Source of the DNA: Nautilus pompilius | Lineage: Eukaryota > Mollusca > Cephalopoda > Nautilida > Nautilidae | DNA: 64,000 nucleotides | Assembly: GCA_018389105.1 (NCBI GenBank) | Contig: JACATO010000309.1 | Coordinates: 1 to 64,000 of the forward strand | Direction: 5' to 3' | Shown: one piece after another, positions 1 through 13,117 of the stretch | Layout of the letters: every line of letters begins with the position of its first letter | How positions within the stretch are numbered: the stretch's first letter is position 1 | Notes under the pieces: model-generated | Databases searched by the model: none | The model's input: only the letters and a program-made list of their open reading frames with translations | What the model was told of the DNA's origin: nothing | Made by a program: the position numbers and the translations under genes

Positions 1-1658
1 TGTGAAAAAGAGCATTGGAAAAACAACAAAAAAGATGCCCATTTTAAATGAATTTTCCCACTGGACGGCTTGAAAAACCTTTAAGGTTATTTTGATTCCA
101 ATGTGAGGATGGCACACTGACACGGAGGATCACTCTGACTGAAGATGGCCCTCTTAATGACGTGAAATTTGATGGAAAGTCAGCAATGAGAACCGAGAAG
201 AAAGATCACAGATCAGTGATTGCCTCTGGATGGGTATCAACAGCAGATTCAATTTTAATGGATCAGTGGCTTTCTACCCCAATCGTTTTATTATCTTGCT
301 CTAAACTGCTAAAGAATTTTTCAGCCAGAGTGACCTAAACTACAAATGTACAGCACCATAAACATTCATCTTTTTGGCAACATTTCTTTAGGCAGTATTT
401 TTATGAAACAGTTTAATTTATTTTATAGAATACTATATTTGTCACACAAGTAGAGAGATTCAGATGTGCTATTTCTACTGGATTTAAGATGAAAAACAGG
501 GCTGTAGAATCATTCACAAATTAATATTGTTTGACTTCACAACAGTACAAAAACCTGAGGATGAGGATTGTGAATCATTGTTGAAACATTAGTTCATTAT
601 TAGTTTAATTATTTCTAATATGACAGGAAACTAACCCTTGACCTTCAGGTGGTATCCATATTCAAAATCAAAACATTTGATTTAAACCTGAACTTTTTGG
701 CTCTTCGCAGTCATGTCTTTTTGTCATTTTTAGTGTCAAAATGATACTCTTGCTAATCTGCACATCAACATAGATCAAGTGCAACAGACAGAATAAAAGA
801 CAATGCAATAACAAGCCTCATTTCCCTAACAGTTAATGCTCCCTTCACATAAAACACAGCTGGTATTATTGAGTTACACACTTGATAACCAAGCTGCTAT
901 ATTCAATCATAACTATTATATATATTGAACATCACACTTTTTGATGTGATACTGGTAAATTCCAGTTTTGAGTTCAATGAATATACAACAACAATGAACT
1001 TGTTTGTTACTTCAATAAAGTTATCTTAAACGTATTCTTCATACAGCTATAGTCTTCACAATTCCAATATGTCTGGCTTACGAAAGCTATACCAATTATG
1101 GATTCAGCTGGTAGTAGTAGTTTAAAACTCCACAGTGAACAGTTTCTATCCCATCAGCATGAACATGTGGCAGAGGAATTTTAATGCAATGGAAGCCACT
1201 GTATTTATCAAAGATCAGAGAGAGCTTGAATTTTCTCATTTTCTCAATGTTAGTGAAAACAAATCTTTTGTTGCTATTTATTTTTTGAATCGCATTTTTC
1301 TATATCTTCAAACTGGACCATTTGTGAATACTGGAATATTCTGACCACGTACTGATGAATAATTTTGGTTACAGAAACAGAGCTGATCAATGCAACGACA
1401 GAAACTTTAGATTTATTTTGTCTTTTGAGGGAAAGTTACATCAGTGAGCTTCAACAAATAAAAACAGCTGACAGCAAAAATGAGATAAACACCTGTTAAT
1501 TAACAGATGGGAATGGACGAATGATGGATAATAGCACAAGATCCAGCTAGAAATGGTCTAAAGTGGCCAACATTTTGGCTGATTTCTTCATGTGATGGTC
1601 ATGGATAATTAGTAGAAAATAAAAATACAATGCTGAGACTGTTTTATACATTTTAATT
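1..1658 (-). repeat. Block C', inverted copy of 18957-20618
   Basis: This stretch is the reverse complement of 18957-20618 at about 94% by eye, with scattered small indels. The copy is cut by the window start, so its outer end is unknown. The inner end is sharp: the match stops near position 1658, where the other copy reaches 18957. No gene or transposase is recognisable in it. The only open frame of note (1135-1344) corresponds to a differently framed one in the other copy, so it gives no evidence of coding. It may be ordinary intronic sequence caught in a segmental duplication, or part of an unidentified repeat family. Confidence 0.85.
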
Positions 1659-3814
1659 TATTTCCAGACATTAAACAGCAGTCACATGACACTGACAAAC
1701 AGATTCAGAAAAGTGCATCACAATGCATCAATTCACCAATATATACTTTTCAGACATTCTAATTCATCTTTTCTTTTACTTTGCAGTTTCCACTACCAGA
1801 AAAGCACTAAATGGTCCCCATTAATGAGCCTATCAAAGAGAGAGAGAGAGATCAGAGTTATACAAACAAATAACTTCAATTTCAAACTAAAAGATTTGAC
1901 CTCTTTAAAGAAAGTCTTTCTATCTGGCTACACTTCACTATTTTTGTGTCATAAGTTGGCAATGAAGGCAGCAGTAAATGTCAATCAACTGACAGCACTG
2001 ATAAAGATTACAGATCAACTCTCTTGATTTCATTTTTTCTAACCATGAATGATTAAAACATCAATCTCTAAATGGATAATTTAAATTCATTAGAAATATA
2101 ATTGTAAAGTATTTTACTCATGTTCTGCATGAAAGAGAAAGATGGGTTTAATGAAGTAATTTATATAACTTGCTCAATATTTTCATAATTTAAAAAATAG
2201 GATTAAAAGTAATTTTAATATTAAAACACTGATGTACTGCAACAGATATACAGATTAGTTGTTTTAGAAAATGAGGTGAACATTTGCTTTCCTTCAAGAT
2301 ATAAAGAATGCAGTTTTGACAAGAATGACTTCCTTTACAGAAAACAGAATGTTTGTCCACCAGAGCAAATGAACTGAAAATTATCCTCTTCTAAAGAAAT
2401 TAAATAGAAGTGGTAAAATCCGTCCATATGTAGTACATCATTTCCTATTCGAGAACATTAGCAATCCGTAGTAGGTTTCTTGTGTATTAAACAGAGTTTT
2501 CCATTTTTCTGTTTTGATTTCAACGGTTAAATATTCTTTGATATGAAGACCTTTATTGATTCCCATTTTCATTTGAGTTAATCTCCAGACATTTTTACTG
2601 CCATTGTTTCCTACAGGTATACTGGTCCTTACAAAAGTTTTGTCGGTTTTTATACTATGTTAATTTATGGTTCAGTCTTTGCGAGCTTGTGAAGGTGTAT
2701 GTAGATAAGTTACATATCGTTTTGTAGAGTTTGCTTTGGCATACATTATGCAAAACCTACCGTTTTAAAAATCGTTAAATGGATATTTGTTTCATGGTTA
2801 AGAGTGAAGTGTGGATAGAAGAGTTTTATGTGCCATTTTGCTTCATGAGTTCAAACCAGGACACCTATACCTTCACGATCCCTTTTAGCCAAACAATTTG
2901 CACCCATGAAGATTTATATTTTCCACCTTGTTTGTCAGCTATATTTTTTAACTGAGATTATGAGAGATTTCAAGTGCGGTACAGAAAATATTGCATACAC
3001 TGTAAAAAGTTAATAGATTTGAAATGTAAAATAATGAAAACAATAGCACCAGGTGAACTGTGACCTCATCTTTTCTCAAAAATTTTGTTCTGAATGGGAT
3101 GGATTTTTGTGATGGACAGATTTACCTCAAACAGTGTTAAGGTTTTATCTTTTTATTTATTTAGTTTTAAAATATAAAAATTTTATTTTATATTCTTTCC
3201 ATGACAGAGCCTGGGTCCTCAGTGTTAAATTGGCTGAATAAAAGATTTTAAAAAATCAAATCTTCCATTTGATTGACTTTTAAAATCCTTTTCATGAATA
3301 TTCCTCAGTTTTTCTTCCTGGTTGTGTTCTTCAGAGAAATTAATTGGTAAAATATTTTTTAATTCTCTTTAACTCTAGTTTTAATTAATATTCTAGTAAC
3401 TACACACCTCAGCAGAATGGAATAATCTGATAGTTTACCTAAAGAAGTAGTAATAAACTGTTTGAAATATAAGAACATAAAGATTAATCTCAGCTCTTTT
3501 ACTTTACTGTGATTTCTCACGACTCGATCATCTATATTTTAAAAAATATCAATGATGCGAAGACGGAAAAACGAAGGCCAGCAGCTTCAGTTGTTCAGCC
3601 ATTCAGCCGCTCACATCGACCTCTGTTCACCAGCAGAACAATCTGCTGTCTGTATACAGTGTGAAAGATGATTCTAGATTTCATCAGAATAAACAAACAT
3701 TTTTTAAATTCTATATAACAAGTTACCTTTGAATTTCACTTTACAAAATCACAGATTTTCATTTCATTTTTTTAAAGTAAAAATAAATGACAAACAAATG
3801 AAAACCCAGAAAAT
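1659..3814. other. AT-rich stretch with no recognised gene
   Basis: No exon with a paired acceptor and donor, no transposase motif and no terminal repeat was seen here. There is a short GA-rich run near 1839. If the minus-strand first exon at 3822-3874 is real, this is its first intron and may hide small downstream exons. Confidence 0.5.
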
Positions 3815-3821
3815 CTCTCAC

Positions 3822-3874
3822 CTGGACCCCTGGCATTCACCTGTGCTATCATCAGGATAACGGGGCGAAAGCAT
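3822..3874 (-). CDS. Candidate first coding exon of an unidentified minus-strand gene
   Basis: Read on the minus strand, an ATG at 3874 opens 17 codons (MLSPRYPDDSTGECQGS, then AG) that run without a stop into a strong splice donor, CCAG|GTGAGAG. A TATAAAA box lies about 37-43 bp upstream of the ATG. This leaves room for a transcription start and a very short 5' leader. The local base composition is more GC-rich than its surroundings. No downstream exon was identified, and the peptide matches no family I know. The promoter, start and donor in the right order are the evidence; a chance coincidence of three short signals remains possible. Confidence 0.35.
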
Positions 3875-3910
3875 AATGAAACAAAACAGAGCAGCTGAGC
3901 CCCTTTGTGT

Positions 3911-3917
3911 TTTTATA
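3911..3917 (-). promoter_or_regulatory. TATA box for the minus-strand exon
   Basis: TATAAAA on the minus strand, inside GTGTATAAAAACAC. Its spacing to the ATG at 3874 fits a transcription start near 3883-3888. Confidence 0.35.
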
Positions 3918-4517
3918 CACATTAATGTCTCCATTCTCCCTGATCCAGTATAACAGTGGCCCAAGTGTCTGAGTGTGTGAGGAATAGTTTGTAGAGGAAG
4001 GAATACAGAAAACAGGAAGGATCATCAGTTAGAATTTTGCCAATTAATCCCCATAAATTAACAGAAATGAATACCATGGCCGTATCAGGGACTAACATAG
4101 GAAGTGTGTGGATATGCAGCAGTTACAGCCATCATGGCTTCGACACACAAGAAAAATTACAAAAACAGGAGATGGCCCCTTATGGGTATTTAAATGTTGG
4201 ATGTTGCGTCACCAGAAATATCAGCTTTTTCCTTTATTTATTACTTTTACAAAGATATAAATAATACGGCACAATCAGGCATCAGCTCCAAGCATCACAT
4301 ATCACATCTTCATCCACAGAATCTTTATTCCACAACCATCTGACCAACAGATATGAAATGAGGAAAAATGTTTAATGTTTAGATGCCTTTTCTCTGTAAA
4401 CCAAACCATTAAATTTGACTGTAAGCGGCTGTCAGCCATCAGGTTCAAACAGTTTGCTCAATTTCTTTGAACTGTTAACTTGGAATTATCCTGAAAGGTT
4501 TTTTCTCCCATGTAGCG

Positions 4518-4548
4518 ATTGGCTAATAGACAACCAATGGAAACCAAT
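4518..4548. promoter_or_regulatory. Cluster of three CCAAT boxes
   Basis: ATTGG at 4518, CCAAT at 4534 and CCAAT at 4544 lie within 31 bp, the first in inverted orientation. Such clusters bind NF-Y in animal promoters. The site lies about 640 bp from the minus-strand TATA box and 4.4 kb upstream of the first membrane-protein exon seen. It could serve either gene, or both as a divergent promoter. No plus-strand first exon was established here. Confidence 0.25.
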
Positions 4549-5144
4549 GATTCAAGATAGCCACACCCCTTCGACCATATGCCAAGGTCTTCATCACCTG
4601 TGAGGAACTGAAGAAATCTCTGTGCATTCAGAAGAAATTTAAAAGAAATTTAAAAGAAAAAAGAAAAATTGGGCACATGAGTGGAGCAAAGATAATGAGA
4701 TCTGTGTACAAGTAACTTAAAATAATATTCAACAGTGAACCTGGCAAAAAACTGAAAACATCAGAGAGGAATTGCAAAAAATGGTCAGAATGTGTTAAAT
4801 AAAAAAACTGTACAATGGAAAGTAAGTCTACTAAAGTTGTGGGAGTTATGTCCCTTTATATGAAAATAGTGTCTGATTAATGTGTTTGTTGTAGTTATAA
4901 AACTGATTTACTGTTTGAAAAAAAGACATTGAATACCAGAAAAGAAAGGGATAATTTCAAAAATACAAAGAAGGAAACCTTCAAAATTAAATAAAGTAAT
5001 AAAACTTCAATTTTAGGAGACAGAAGCTCAGAGTAACCATCCAATTTTTATAAACATTAGCATATTTACTAACTAACAGAGAAAAGTCAGTTTCAGTAAA
5101 ACAAGAAGTAATTCAAAAGTAAAGGAAAAAATTGAGACATTAGT

Positions 5145-5285
5145 TGATATCAGTTGTATTAGATAGAGTGAAATTCCATTGGTAACCACTTTATTCCACC
5201 ATCATAAAGAATGATTTCCAACTGGAGTATACGATGGACCAGTTATAGTTAAAGTTGACCAAGTTCAAAGTTTTAAATTCATTTT
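5145..5285 (+). repeat. Short repeat shared with 22113-22245
   Basis: About 130 bp shared in direct orientation with 22113-22245, including GAATTCCATTGRTAACC (one base shorter at the start in this copy), TTATTCCACCATCATAAAG and ACGATGGACCAG. The other copy borders a Tc1 transposase remnant, so this may be a solo end of that element. It abuts R1 copy 1 directly. Confidence 0.6.
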
Positions 5286-6552
5286 ATATTTATAATTTCT
5301 TCCTTAAATATAATTTCCATGTAGCGATAGATGATTGACTCGTGTATATTTTTCATTAAAAATACGATATTCTAAAAAAATTGTAAAATCTCATTTTGAC
5401 CTGGTGGACCACTTAATTAATTCAAACAAATCTAAGGTTAATGGTCCAAAATTTCAGCATATGTAGGGCCTAGGAGTCTGTGCAGGATAACATTGACTCG
5501 TGACTTTGAATCTATATTCAGATACCTTGTGTTAATAAAAACTGATGTTTGAACCTGAATACATTTCAGTGAATTGTGTCACAAGGTTCATTATGGTTAT
5601 TAACACTTGTGTAATTTGAAGTTGCTTTTCCTCTCAAATATGCTGCTCAGTTTCCTATCTTGATCGTACCTTTGCTGGCACTTTTGTTGCTGCATTCATT
5701 TGCATGGTTCGGATTGATTTTCCTCCAAGCTGCAGTTACTCTTTCTCAAACAGGTAGAACTAATCGGAGTACACCTAATTCAGCTCAGGCTAAAGCCACA
5801 AACTATTGATATCTTAAAGACGATTAAACTACCGCCTCTTGAAGAAATGGAATGTGATTAAAAGCTGTCTTCCATCAGAGGGATATTCACTATTACCGAA
5901 GCACAAACAAAAAGAAAATGTGAAAATTTCTAATTGGTACATTGTTTTAGGAACTACAAATAACAGCAATTTTTAGCTTTAAAGCTCAGCTCAGCTGCAT
6001 ATTAAAAACAAAAAACATTTTCAAGTTTTGAAATTCTCAGTTTCTCTACACAATACGATATATAGTGAGTTTACTACAAGGTAGGTCAGTCATTAAATTC
6101 AGTATTGGAAATAATAAAAAAAAAAAAACAAACAAAATCCTGACATCTGAAACAGAAACTCTGTATACCTTTCTAGCAGAAGGTAGTCTCGTGTTTACAG
6201 AGCATCCTTAGTAAAGTCAAACACCCAATACTCTTCTGAACACTGAGAATCATAGTTGAAAAAAAAAACAAATCTGCAAATTATGGCATGGATTTTAGTG
6301 GTGACTTTTCATTTCCTGTCATTGCCAATCAATGTGCGATCGAATGGTATGGACAGTAAAACGCATGGCTGCCCATGAAAGCTTTCAGCAGTCTGTAGAG
6401 AGCAAAATTCTAATAGCCAGTGATCTTTTCTGCTTTGGTAACGAGCATGCTCTAGGATGACCCTCATTTGTTTAAGTAAAGGTATGGAAGAAGCAGTTTC
6501 AGCATTCAGTAGCTGGAATGCAGAAATATCATTATTTTGGATCAATAAATGA
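5286..6552 (+). repeat. Repeat R1, copy 1
   Basis: A 1.27-kb unit found three times: here, at 25832-27108 in the same orientation, and at 61850-63130 inverted. Copies differ by a few percent. No terminal inverted repeats were seen at its edges, so its mobilisation route is unknown. On the minus strand each copy keeps a 78-88-codon open frame with the shared core QLLNAETASSIPLLKQMRVI (here 6309-6575). The opposite-strand frames near 5740-5930 are broken in two of the three copies. No domain was recognised. The conserved frame may simply reflect recent copying. Confidence 0.75.
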
Positions 6553-8940
6553 AATTTGTCGAATGAGGACTTCATGTTTTAAAATAATCTTCCACAAATA
6601 AGAGATTTTGCATGTAATATGCAATTGAATTTGTTCTTACCTAAAATGCCCAAATCGGTGTAGCTAATTTAGTTTTATTGATGAATTTTTGTTCTAACCT
6701 GAAGTCATTTCCTCTTCCAGTTGGTAGATGACTGAGGACGGCATTGAAATATTCCAGAATTCATTAATTTTAAATTTTATGATTTTTGAGTTTCTAAGAA
6801 AAAATGTAGAATTCAATCAATAAAATTCTGCATAATAAGATAAAAACAAGAATTATTTATGTATCTAAGAAAGGTGGTTTGGTATTCCAGTGTCTCTAAA
6901 TGAGAAAGTTAATTCAACCTGAATAAATCAGGTGGAATATTGGAATTGTGTGGGCGATTGAATTTTACAGTTGAGCCAGCATGAAAGGGGCAGGTGAATT
7001 CCTCGTTATTGCTGCTCAGCTTCTTATATTTAAACAAAACTTCATGACTGTGATACTTTTAAGCTGAGGTAATCTATTGAAAATTATAATTATAGGTTTG
7101 TACTGCATTATTGAGAAGCAGAAGAAAACATTTATTATGTGTCAATCTCATCACAAGTACATTGGTTATTGAGTACTGTTTTTTTACCATCTTGTTATCA
7201 AACTATGGACTTTTACAGCCTTTTTTCTGTTTACACCATCAGAAATAGAAAAATTTGGGATGATTGGCTTCAGAGCAGGAGGCTGTAAGAGCTTGGTGAT
7301 GAACAGTTATAGTTTGTAGGCTCAATACCAGCTTAGATCATTGTGCGAATAAAAGAGTAACCCTTTGTAGTATATTTGCATAATCAGAGAGCTATCCTAT
7401 GGATTAATTCTCAAAACGGTATTTGCTAATCCCAGCATCTTGTTGGTAAATGAAGCCTTCATTACTTCCAGACTTACATGAGATGTGGAATACAGCAGTA
7501 CATTATTGTAGCTTTCCTATGTTTATGGGCCCCAATTTGAAGAACTCTGCCAACGGCCTGATATATGATTGGAAAGGTTTCCGCAAAGAATGAAATATGG
7601 TGTAGCTTTATAAAATTGGCTCTAGAATATTGGGCATTTCCTTTACATGAAACTGGCTGATGGGGTTCGCTTTGCCTTACTGTTATATGGATGTTACTGT
7701 AATCTGCATTCATTTAGTTCTTAAGCGAACTTAAATTTAGATAAATGAATAAATTTTAAATATTTATAGCTTTTCCTTAGCATATGGGATATTTTTTAAT
7801 GCACTGGTTATAATATTATTTCGTGCACTATATATATATTGACAGATTCTTTACCAAATATTTCTGCTCTGTTCTGGAGGATGACGTAGTTTGTGAAGGA
7901 AAGGAAGGATGAGATCTGATGATGGATGGATAATTGATATGGAAGCAAACTATTGTAGAAATAAACAAAGATGATATTTTAAAATTAAAAAATGTAATTT
8001 TATTTAGGAGATGATAGAAACTATGAAATGATCAAAACAATTTTCTTTACGTCTCCCCCTAACCTTGGTACCAGACAACGTTGTACCCAGTAGTTGGTCG
8101 TTCAGCTGAAGTTTTTTGGCTTTGATATTATATTTTCTCATTCACTTTCCTTGTGTATTTAGCGAATAAAGGGAACAGTTAACCCTCCTCTTAAGTGTTG
8201 GATCTATTGACCTAACCCTGGCTTCCCACCTTGGTTTCCCAACGCTTAAGGGTTTTTCTTTGATATTTGTGACTTTTCATACTTTGGAGATTTGACCTCA
8301 CAATGAGAATAAACGATGTTAGCCTGCTTAGATTCACGGGCACTGATCTTGTGTACAGACATTATGACACAAAACACAGTAGGCATAGTAACATCTCAGC
8401 ATAACTAATGAGTTATACTGCAGTTTCCACACTGACAAAGTACACATTGTTTTGGCTGTTGTTTTTGTTTGTTTGTGTGCATCTAGAGATTTATTGGCAG
8501 TATAGAGGGGTTTGACTATCCATCTATCTCTCTCTAACACACAAACACACAGACACACATACACACCACACAACAACAAATCACTCAGGATTTCTTTTCT
8601 AAAACAAAGTTGACCAAAATCTGTAATTTTCATTCTGCTGGTTAATTGAATCGGTTGTTCTTGCCTTTTTTGGAAAAAATGCAATGATGATTAATGCCAA
8701 ATCTGTTATTTTTCTATATCCAGTCCTCTTTTATTGATGACAAACTACTGTTATTAAGCTCATTTGCTTCTTTACTCATCATTCCATAGTTAACCAAAAA
8801 ATAGTCAGTAGCCTATAGTCCAGTGATGCTTTAGTAAAGATTTATTTATTAACTGTGATTTTTCAGGATCCATCAAAGAAAACAGTTCACTGTGATAGTT
8901 GGTGTATCGCATTTTCCACAATAACCACAGTTTTTCGCAG
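6553..8940. other. Stretch with no recognised gene
   Basis: AT-rich, with a short CA/GT-rich run near 8530-8570. No transposase motif or exon was identified. If the membrane-protein gene begins upstream of 8941, this is intron. Confidence 0.4.
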
Positions 8941-9000
8941 TGTTCCTGATTATTGCCACCACGATCTTCTTCCTAACCTCCACTATTCACCTGTTTTATG
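8941..9000 (+). CDS. Membrane-protein gene, exon a (transmembrane helix)
   Basis: A 60-nt exon between a good acceptor (tttttcgcag) and donor (ATG|gtaagg), phase 1 to 1. It reads FLIIATTIFFLTSTIHLFY, a clear transmembrane helix, and joins in frame to the next exon. Together exons a-d encode at least three closely packed hydrophobic segments and a basic tail. That layout fits a small tetraspan protein, and the spacing resembles MARVEL-domain proteins such as the CMTM family, which act in membrane trafficking and apposition. The family is my inference; the helices and phases are seen. The exon that supplies the protein start was not established. ATGGAAA|gtaagt near 4816 has the right phase but is only two codons long. 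The start may lie outside the window. Confidence 0.6.
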
Positions 9001-10979
9001 GTAAGGTCCCCTGAAACACTTTTTTATGTGTGTAGCCTCATTACATTATAAGGTTAAACAGGAATTGTAAAAACTGGCACACATTTGTTCATTTCCTCTT
9101 TGCTTCATTCCGGGATAACTGACTGTGCAGTCCACACTAAAGGGGCGAACAGAAGATCCCCTATGTTATAAATGGAAATAATAGAGAAGAATAACACATT
9201 TGGAAGACTGATGGGGCCTGTTTCATGTCTACACAATGCAGGCATGCAATGGGAACTCCTGCATGTGCTGATGTCCAGCTGAAGGAAGGGTAGTGGTATT
9301 CCTAATGTGTGCACAGACATCTGCACACAAAACTGAGGACACATGAAATCGACAGAAAAGAAATATAGAGAAAATGGAATTTACCTGAAGGAAAAGGAAT
9401 TAGGGCTGATACCTATCCCCATTGATACAGAGACTGTGTTTAAATACATAATAGCATAGGATTTCTGTTTTCTTCAGAGCCAATGTCTGTCGGTTTGGAT
9501 TCTGACTTGGAAGGGCTTTTCTCTGCTCTGAAGAGAAGGTGAAGAGATATTCTAAAAAAACTGTCTGTCTCTCACAATTAAGTTGTAAACAAGCGGGAGT
9601 ATATAGAATGTAGGATTATTTATCAATTTTACAAATCTTATTGATACAGTAAATTTCATTAATTCATTGGAAATTAACATTATTGGCTTGGAGCTGGCGG
9701 GCTGGATGTGCTGATATTTCTGGAATGGCGATGGATGGTGTGTGAAATCTTTTGTTGAATGATGGCGGGATCTGTTGTGATATATTACTAGAGTGTGGTT
9801 TAATGCAGGATAATATTCACATAGGAAAGCTTTGAATTTGCATGGTTTGTAATTAACCTTATCAGTGACATTAAATATACTGTAGCACATTAGAAATTAA
9901 AACTATTCACCAATCATGTCGGCCATTTAGCAAAACAGATATACAAGACAAAGAAGAACGGCATCTCAGAACATTTAATACGGATCATCTGAAAGCTAAC
10001 AGGGTACTGCACAAATGTCAATAGCGGTTCTGCTCTCCAGCAGCCAAAATACAACATTGCCTTATCATAAGGTTTTGGATGAAGATCTGCAGTATCTTCT
10101 GTTACATATAACAAATTGGAGCTTTTAGTTGGATCTGGTTCTGCATTAGCGTGTAATGTTACAATTTAATCTGCACAGCACAGCCATTGGTGAACCGTTC
10201 ATCTTAGCTTTTTCAGTCAATCTGTCAGTGTTACTTTGCCAAGATTTTGATCTGTGTGGGAGAAAACACATTGGCATTGTTGTCTGGTTCAGTGTCTGGA
10301 GTTGTTGCCCAATTGTACTCAAAGTTAATGAAGTTGAATGAATATTTGCTGTTTTGTGGATGTCTTACTATAAGTTTGACAGCTAACAAACAGTATATGG
10401 TTTTAATACTGGTGACAATTCTTCAGCACCTGTTGTTCTGGAGACTGGAAGCTGGATTGTCTTATCCAGGTGTGGTGACACGAGATTGACCTGGCCTTGG
10501 AAAATCTCTAGTGGGGCCTCTCTTTCTGAATTGTTGTGGAACTGATAATGCTTATTGCCTTCTCCCCTTCTGCTGCTGTCAATCTTAGAATGGGGAAGTC
10601 CCATTCAGGCTTGGCGATGGACTTTATTTAGTGCTACATCATCTGGTTCATGCATTCAATTTGATTAATGATTTGAGTAGAGGCACCAATTGTCCATGCC
10701 AATGAATTTTACAGTATTAAGTTTGTTTCCTTAGCCATTTAAAGATTCACCTTTTCCCATGTAAACAGATGTGTATAATGCCAAACCATTCCACTTTTGC
10801 ATGGGCTTAGTTTAATGTGCTTCAGTATATTTAAAATCTGTAATGGATTAAGGAAGATAAACTACAATGGTTAAAAGGCCAACCTTGCATTCAAGCAAAG
10901 AATATTATATTTTGTCTTATTGCATTATTGTTTATTCTTTAATGGAATACATAAATGTATCTCTTTTCTCTTTTTTAAG
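9001..10979 (+). other. Intron a-b of the membrane-protein gene
   Basis: About 2 kb without a recognised element. Several short open frames on both strands, up to 112 codons at 9552-9890 minus, show no domain and are treated as chance. Confidence 0.5.
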
Positions 10980-11060
10980 TCTTTGTTTTCCACTGTATGT
11001 TTCTGGCCATGTTTATCATTGGAGTGTCAGGACTGACATTTATCCTGGTTGCATTAACAG
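10980..11060 (+). CDS. Membrane-protein gene, exon b (transmembrane helix)
   Basis: An 81-nt exon, phase 1 to 1, with an excellent polypyrimidine acceptor (ctcttttttaag) and donor ACAG|gtatgc. With the G carried from exon a it reads V, then FVFHCMFLAMFIIGVSGLTF, then ILVALT. It completes one hydrophobic segment and forms the next. The neighbouring exons agree in phase, which supports all of them together. An open frame covering 10867-11157 in another phase is a shadow. Confidence 0.6.
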
Positions 11061-11782
11061 GTATGCAACAAGTAGAACTGGAATTTTTCTGCTTTTATTA
11101 TGGGTATATATTATATTACTGCATAGACTACTTAGAGGGGAAAATGTGTGCATTTAGGAATTTCTCCTTTTAAATGCAGTGCTTCATCAATATGATGTAA
11201 CAAGACCTCCTATTTTTCATTTTGATTATGATCCCTTATGTCATGGTTGCCTGGAGATCTTTTATATCATACCTCCATAACAGTAGGAATGTTCAATCAA
11301 AACTCAGCTATATTTACAATTTATAAGACCATATTCCACTATTAAGATGGCCTTATTAAATAATATTATTTTTTAAAACATTACATCATCATCATTTTTA
11401 GTGTCATATGACATATCACAAGGTACAATTTTGCCCTAACACTGCCAACAACTGTTTCCCTCATTACTATTTAAAATCCTTAAATGCTTTAAGACTTTAT
11501 ATTGTCAAAAGCTAGTAAATTAACAAAGAACCACTGAGTGGAGCTCACATAACCATTACTCCTTGTTCCTAGAATACCTCTGGTATTAGGTGTAATGATT
11601 TTACATAAAAAATAATGTAAATGAATAACATATCCCATGATGCATTTCACCTTCAAAATGGTGAATGTGATGAAACATGTAATGTAGTCCAAATTATCAA
11701 CAAAAACCTTGTATTCTGCAGAGGTATAAAATAGTACAGCAATGAGTGGTGGTTCATGAAGTAATCACATCTTGGAGTTAAC

Positions 11783-12400
11783 CATGCGTTTTGTATGCTG
11801 TGCAAAGTGCATTTTGCTCAAAGCGGCAAAGATGACTGTTGGAAACATTTGTATACAAAAAACCATGTGGACATGCAAAAGAAACATCTACAAGTTAAAA
11901 TATTTCATCATTTCTTGCAGCAAAAAAAACTGACAATCAGGATTTAGTTACAAATTCAGAGGTTTTATTCATTCGTTTTTTGATGAAACAACCAGCCTCT
12001 TTCACCATCCGAGCATGTCAAACCTTTTTTCAAGAAAATGTTTCCAGACTCTAAAGTGGCATCGGTGCATGGTGTTTAGAAGATAAACAAAAGGTACGTC
12101 CATTCTATTTAAGTACTGATGGGAGCAACAGTGATGGAGGTTTCCATTGATATCCAGTGGTGTATGCTTTCTGGCGTGGAGATGATAGCTCAACCGAAGA
12201 AAATATTTTCAATATCATTGATGATAAATAGATTAAAAATAATATACCATTGGGAAAATTGTTTTTTTTTGGCTCAGATAATGCATCAGTCATGATGCGA
12301 AGACAAAAAGGTGTATTTTGATTCCTTTTAAGGAAGAACTAAGGAAGTGCATGCCATTACATGCTTGCCTCATGTTGATTCCTTCCCAGAAGCCATGCTA
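11783..12400 (+). mobile_element. hAT-type transposase remnant (zinc finger plus catalytic fragment)
   Basis: The plus strand translates to a C2H2-like finger (FCMLCKVHFAQSGKDDCWKH, then a further His), followed by FFKKMFPDSKVA and, after frame breaks, FGSDNASVMMRRQKGVF and LRKCMPLHACLML. These match, in order, the N-terminal finger, the FPDSKIA block and the D-N/G-A-S-V-M block before the conserved C/H segment of one group of hAT transposases. Stops and frame changes show that it is dead. No terminal repeats were found. It lies in intron b-c of the membrane-protein gene. Confidence 0.65.
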
Positions 12401-12646
12401 TCACCTCACATTCATCACACTGCATTGATGTCCCTGCTTATACTTTAATAATCATTTTGCAGGTGTGGAGTCACACTGCACAGTATCAAGACATGGCTGT
12501 ACTTTGGAGGATTTCATGTTTGTAGATGAGATAAGATTCTGTCACATGTCATTTACATTTTACGTCTATAGTTTTTTTTTTTTTTCTATTTCCATAATTG
12601 TTTCTGGTACTGACTCTACATACATGCTGTGATGTAGGGAATACTA

Positions 12647-12647
<1 letters not shown>

Positions 12648-12678
<31 letters not shown>
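12648..12678. repeat. (ATT)n microsatellite
   Basis: About ten ATT units in a row inside intron b-c. Confidence 0.9.
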
Positions 12679-12679
<1 letters not shown>

Positions 12680-13117
12680 AGTGCTGTTATGATTAATGTT
12701 TGGAAATCAAATGATACTACTATTTATTATTTTCAGTACTAATATTTCATTATTTTTCTCAGAAAATTGCAAGAAAGTTATCCTGCCTCTGCCACTGACA
12801 GTTTAAAGGGATGATGATGACTGTCTGTCTCCAGTCCAGTCAGTGATGCACCACAGACTTGGTCTACCCTGTGGCTGTAGGAGGCAGAGAGGCTGGATGC
12901 TCACTATTTGACATACAGTTTTGATGATATTTATGTTTACTTTGGAAATAAGAATTCCTCAGTGAATCTTTTATTAGTTAGATTGCATTACAATATTAAC
13001 AATTGTATTTAATATAATTATATCAAAGAATGGATGGTGGTTCTGTTTTTATATTCTAAGAGAATATTTATACATCATCGACATTTATTTTTAATGTTTC
13101 TTTTCATTTGTTTCCAG

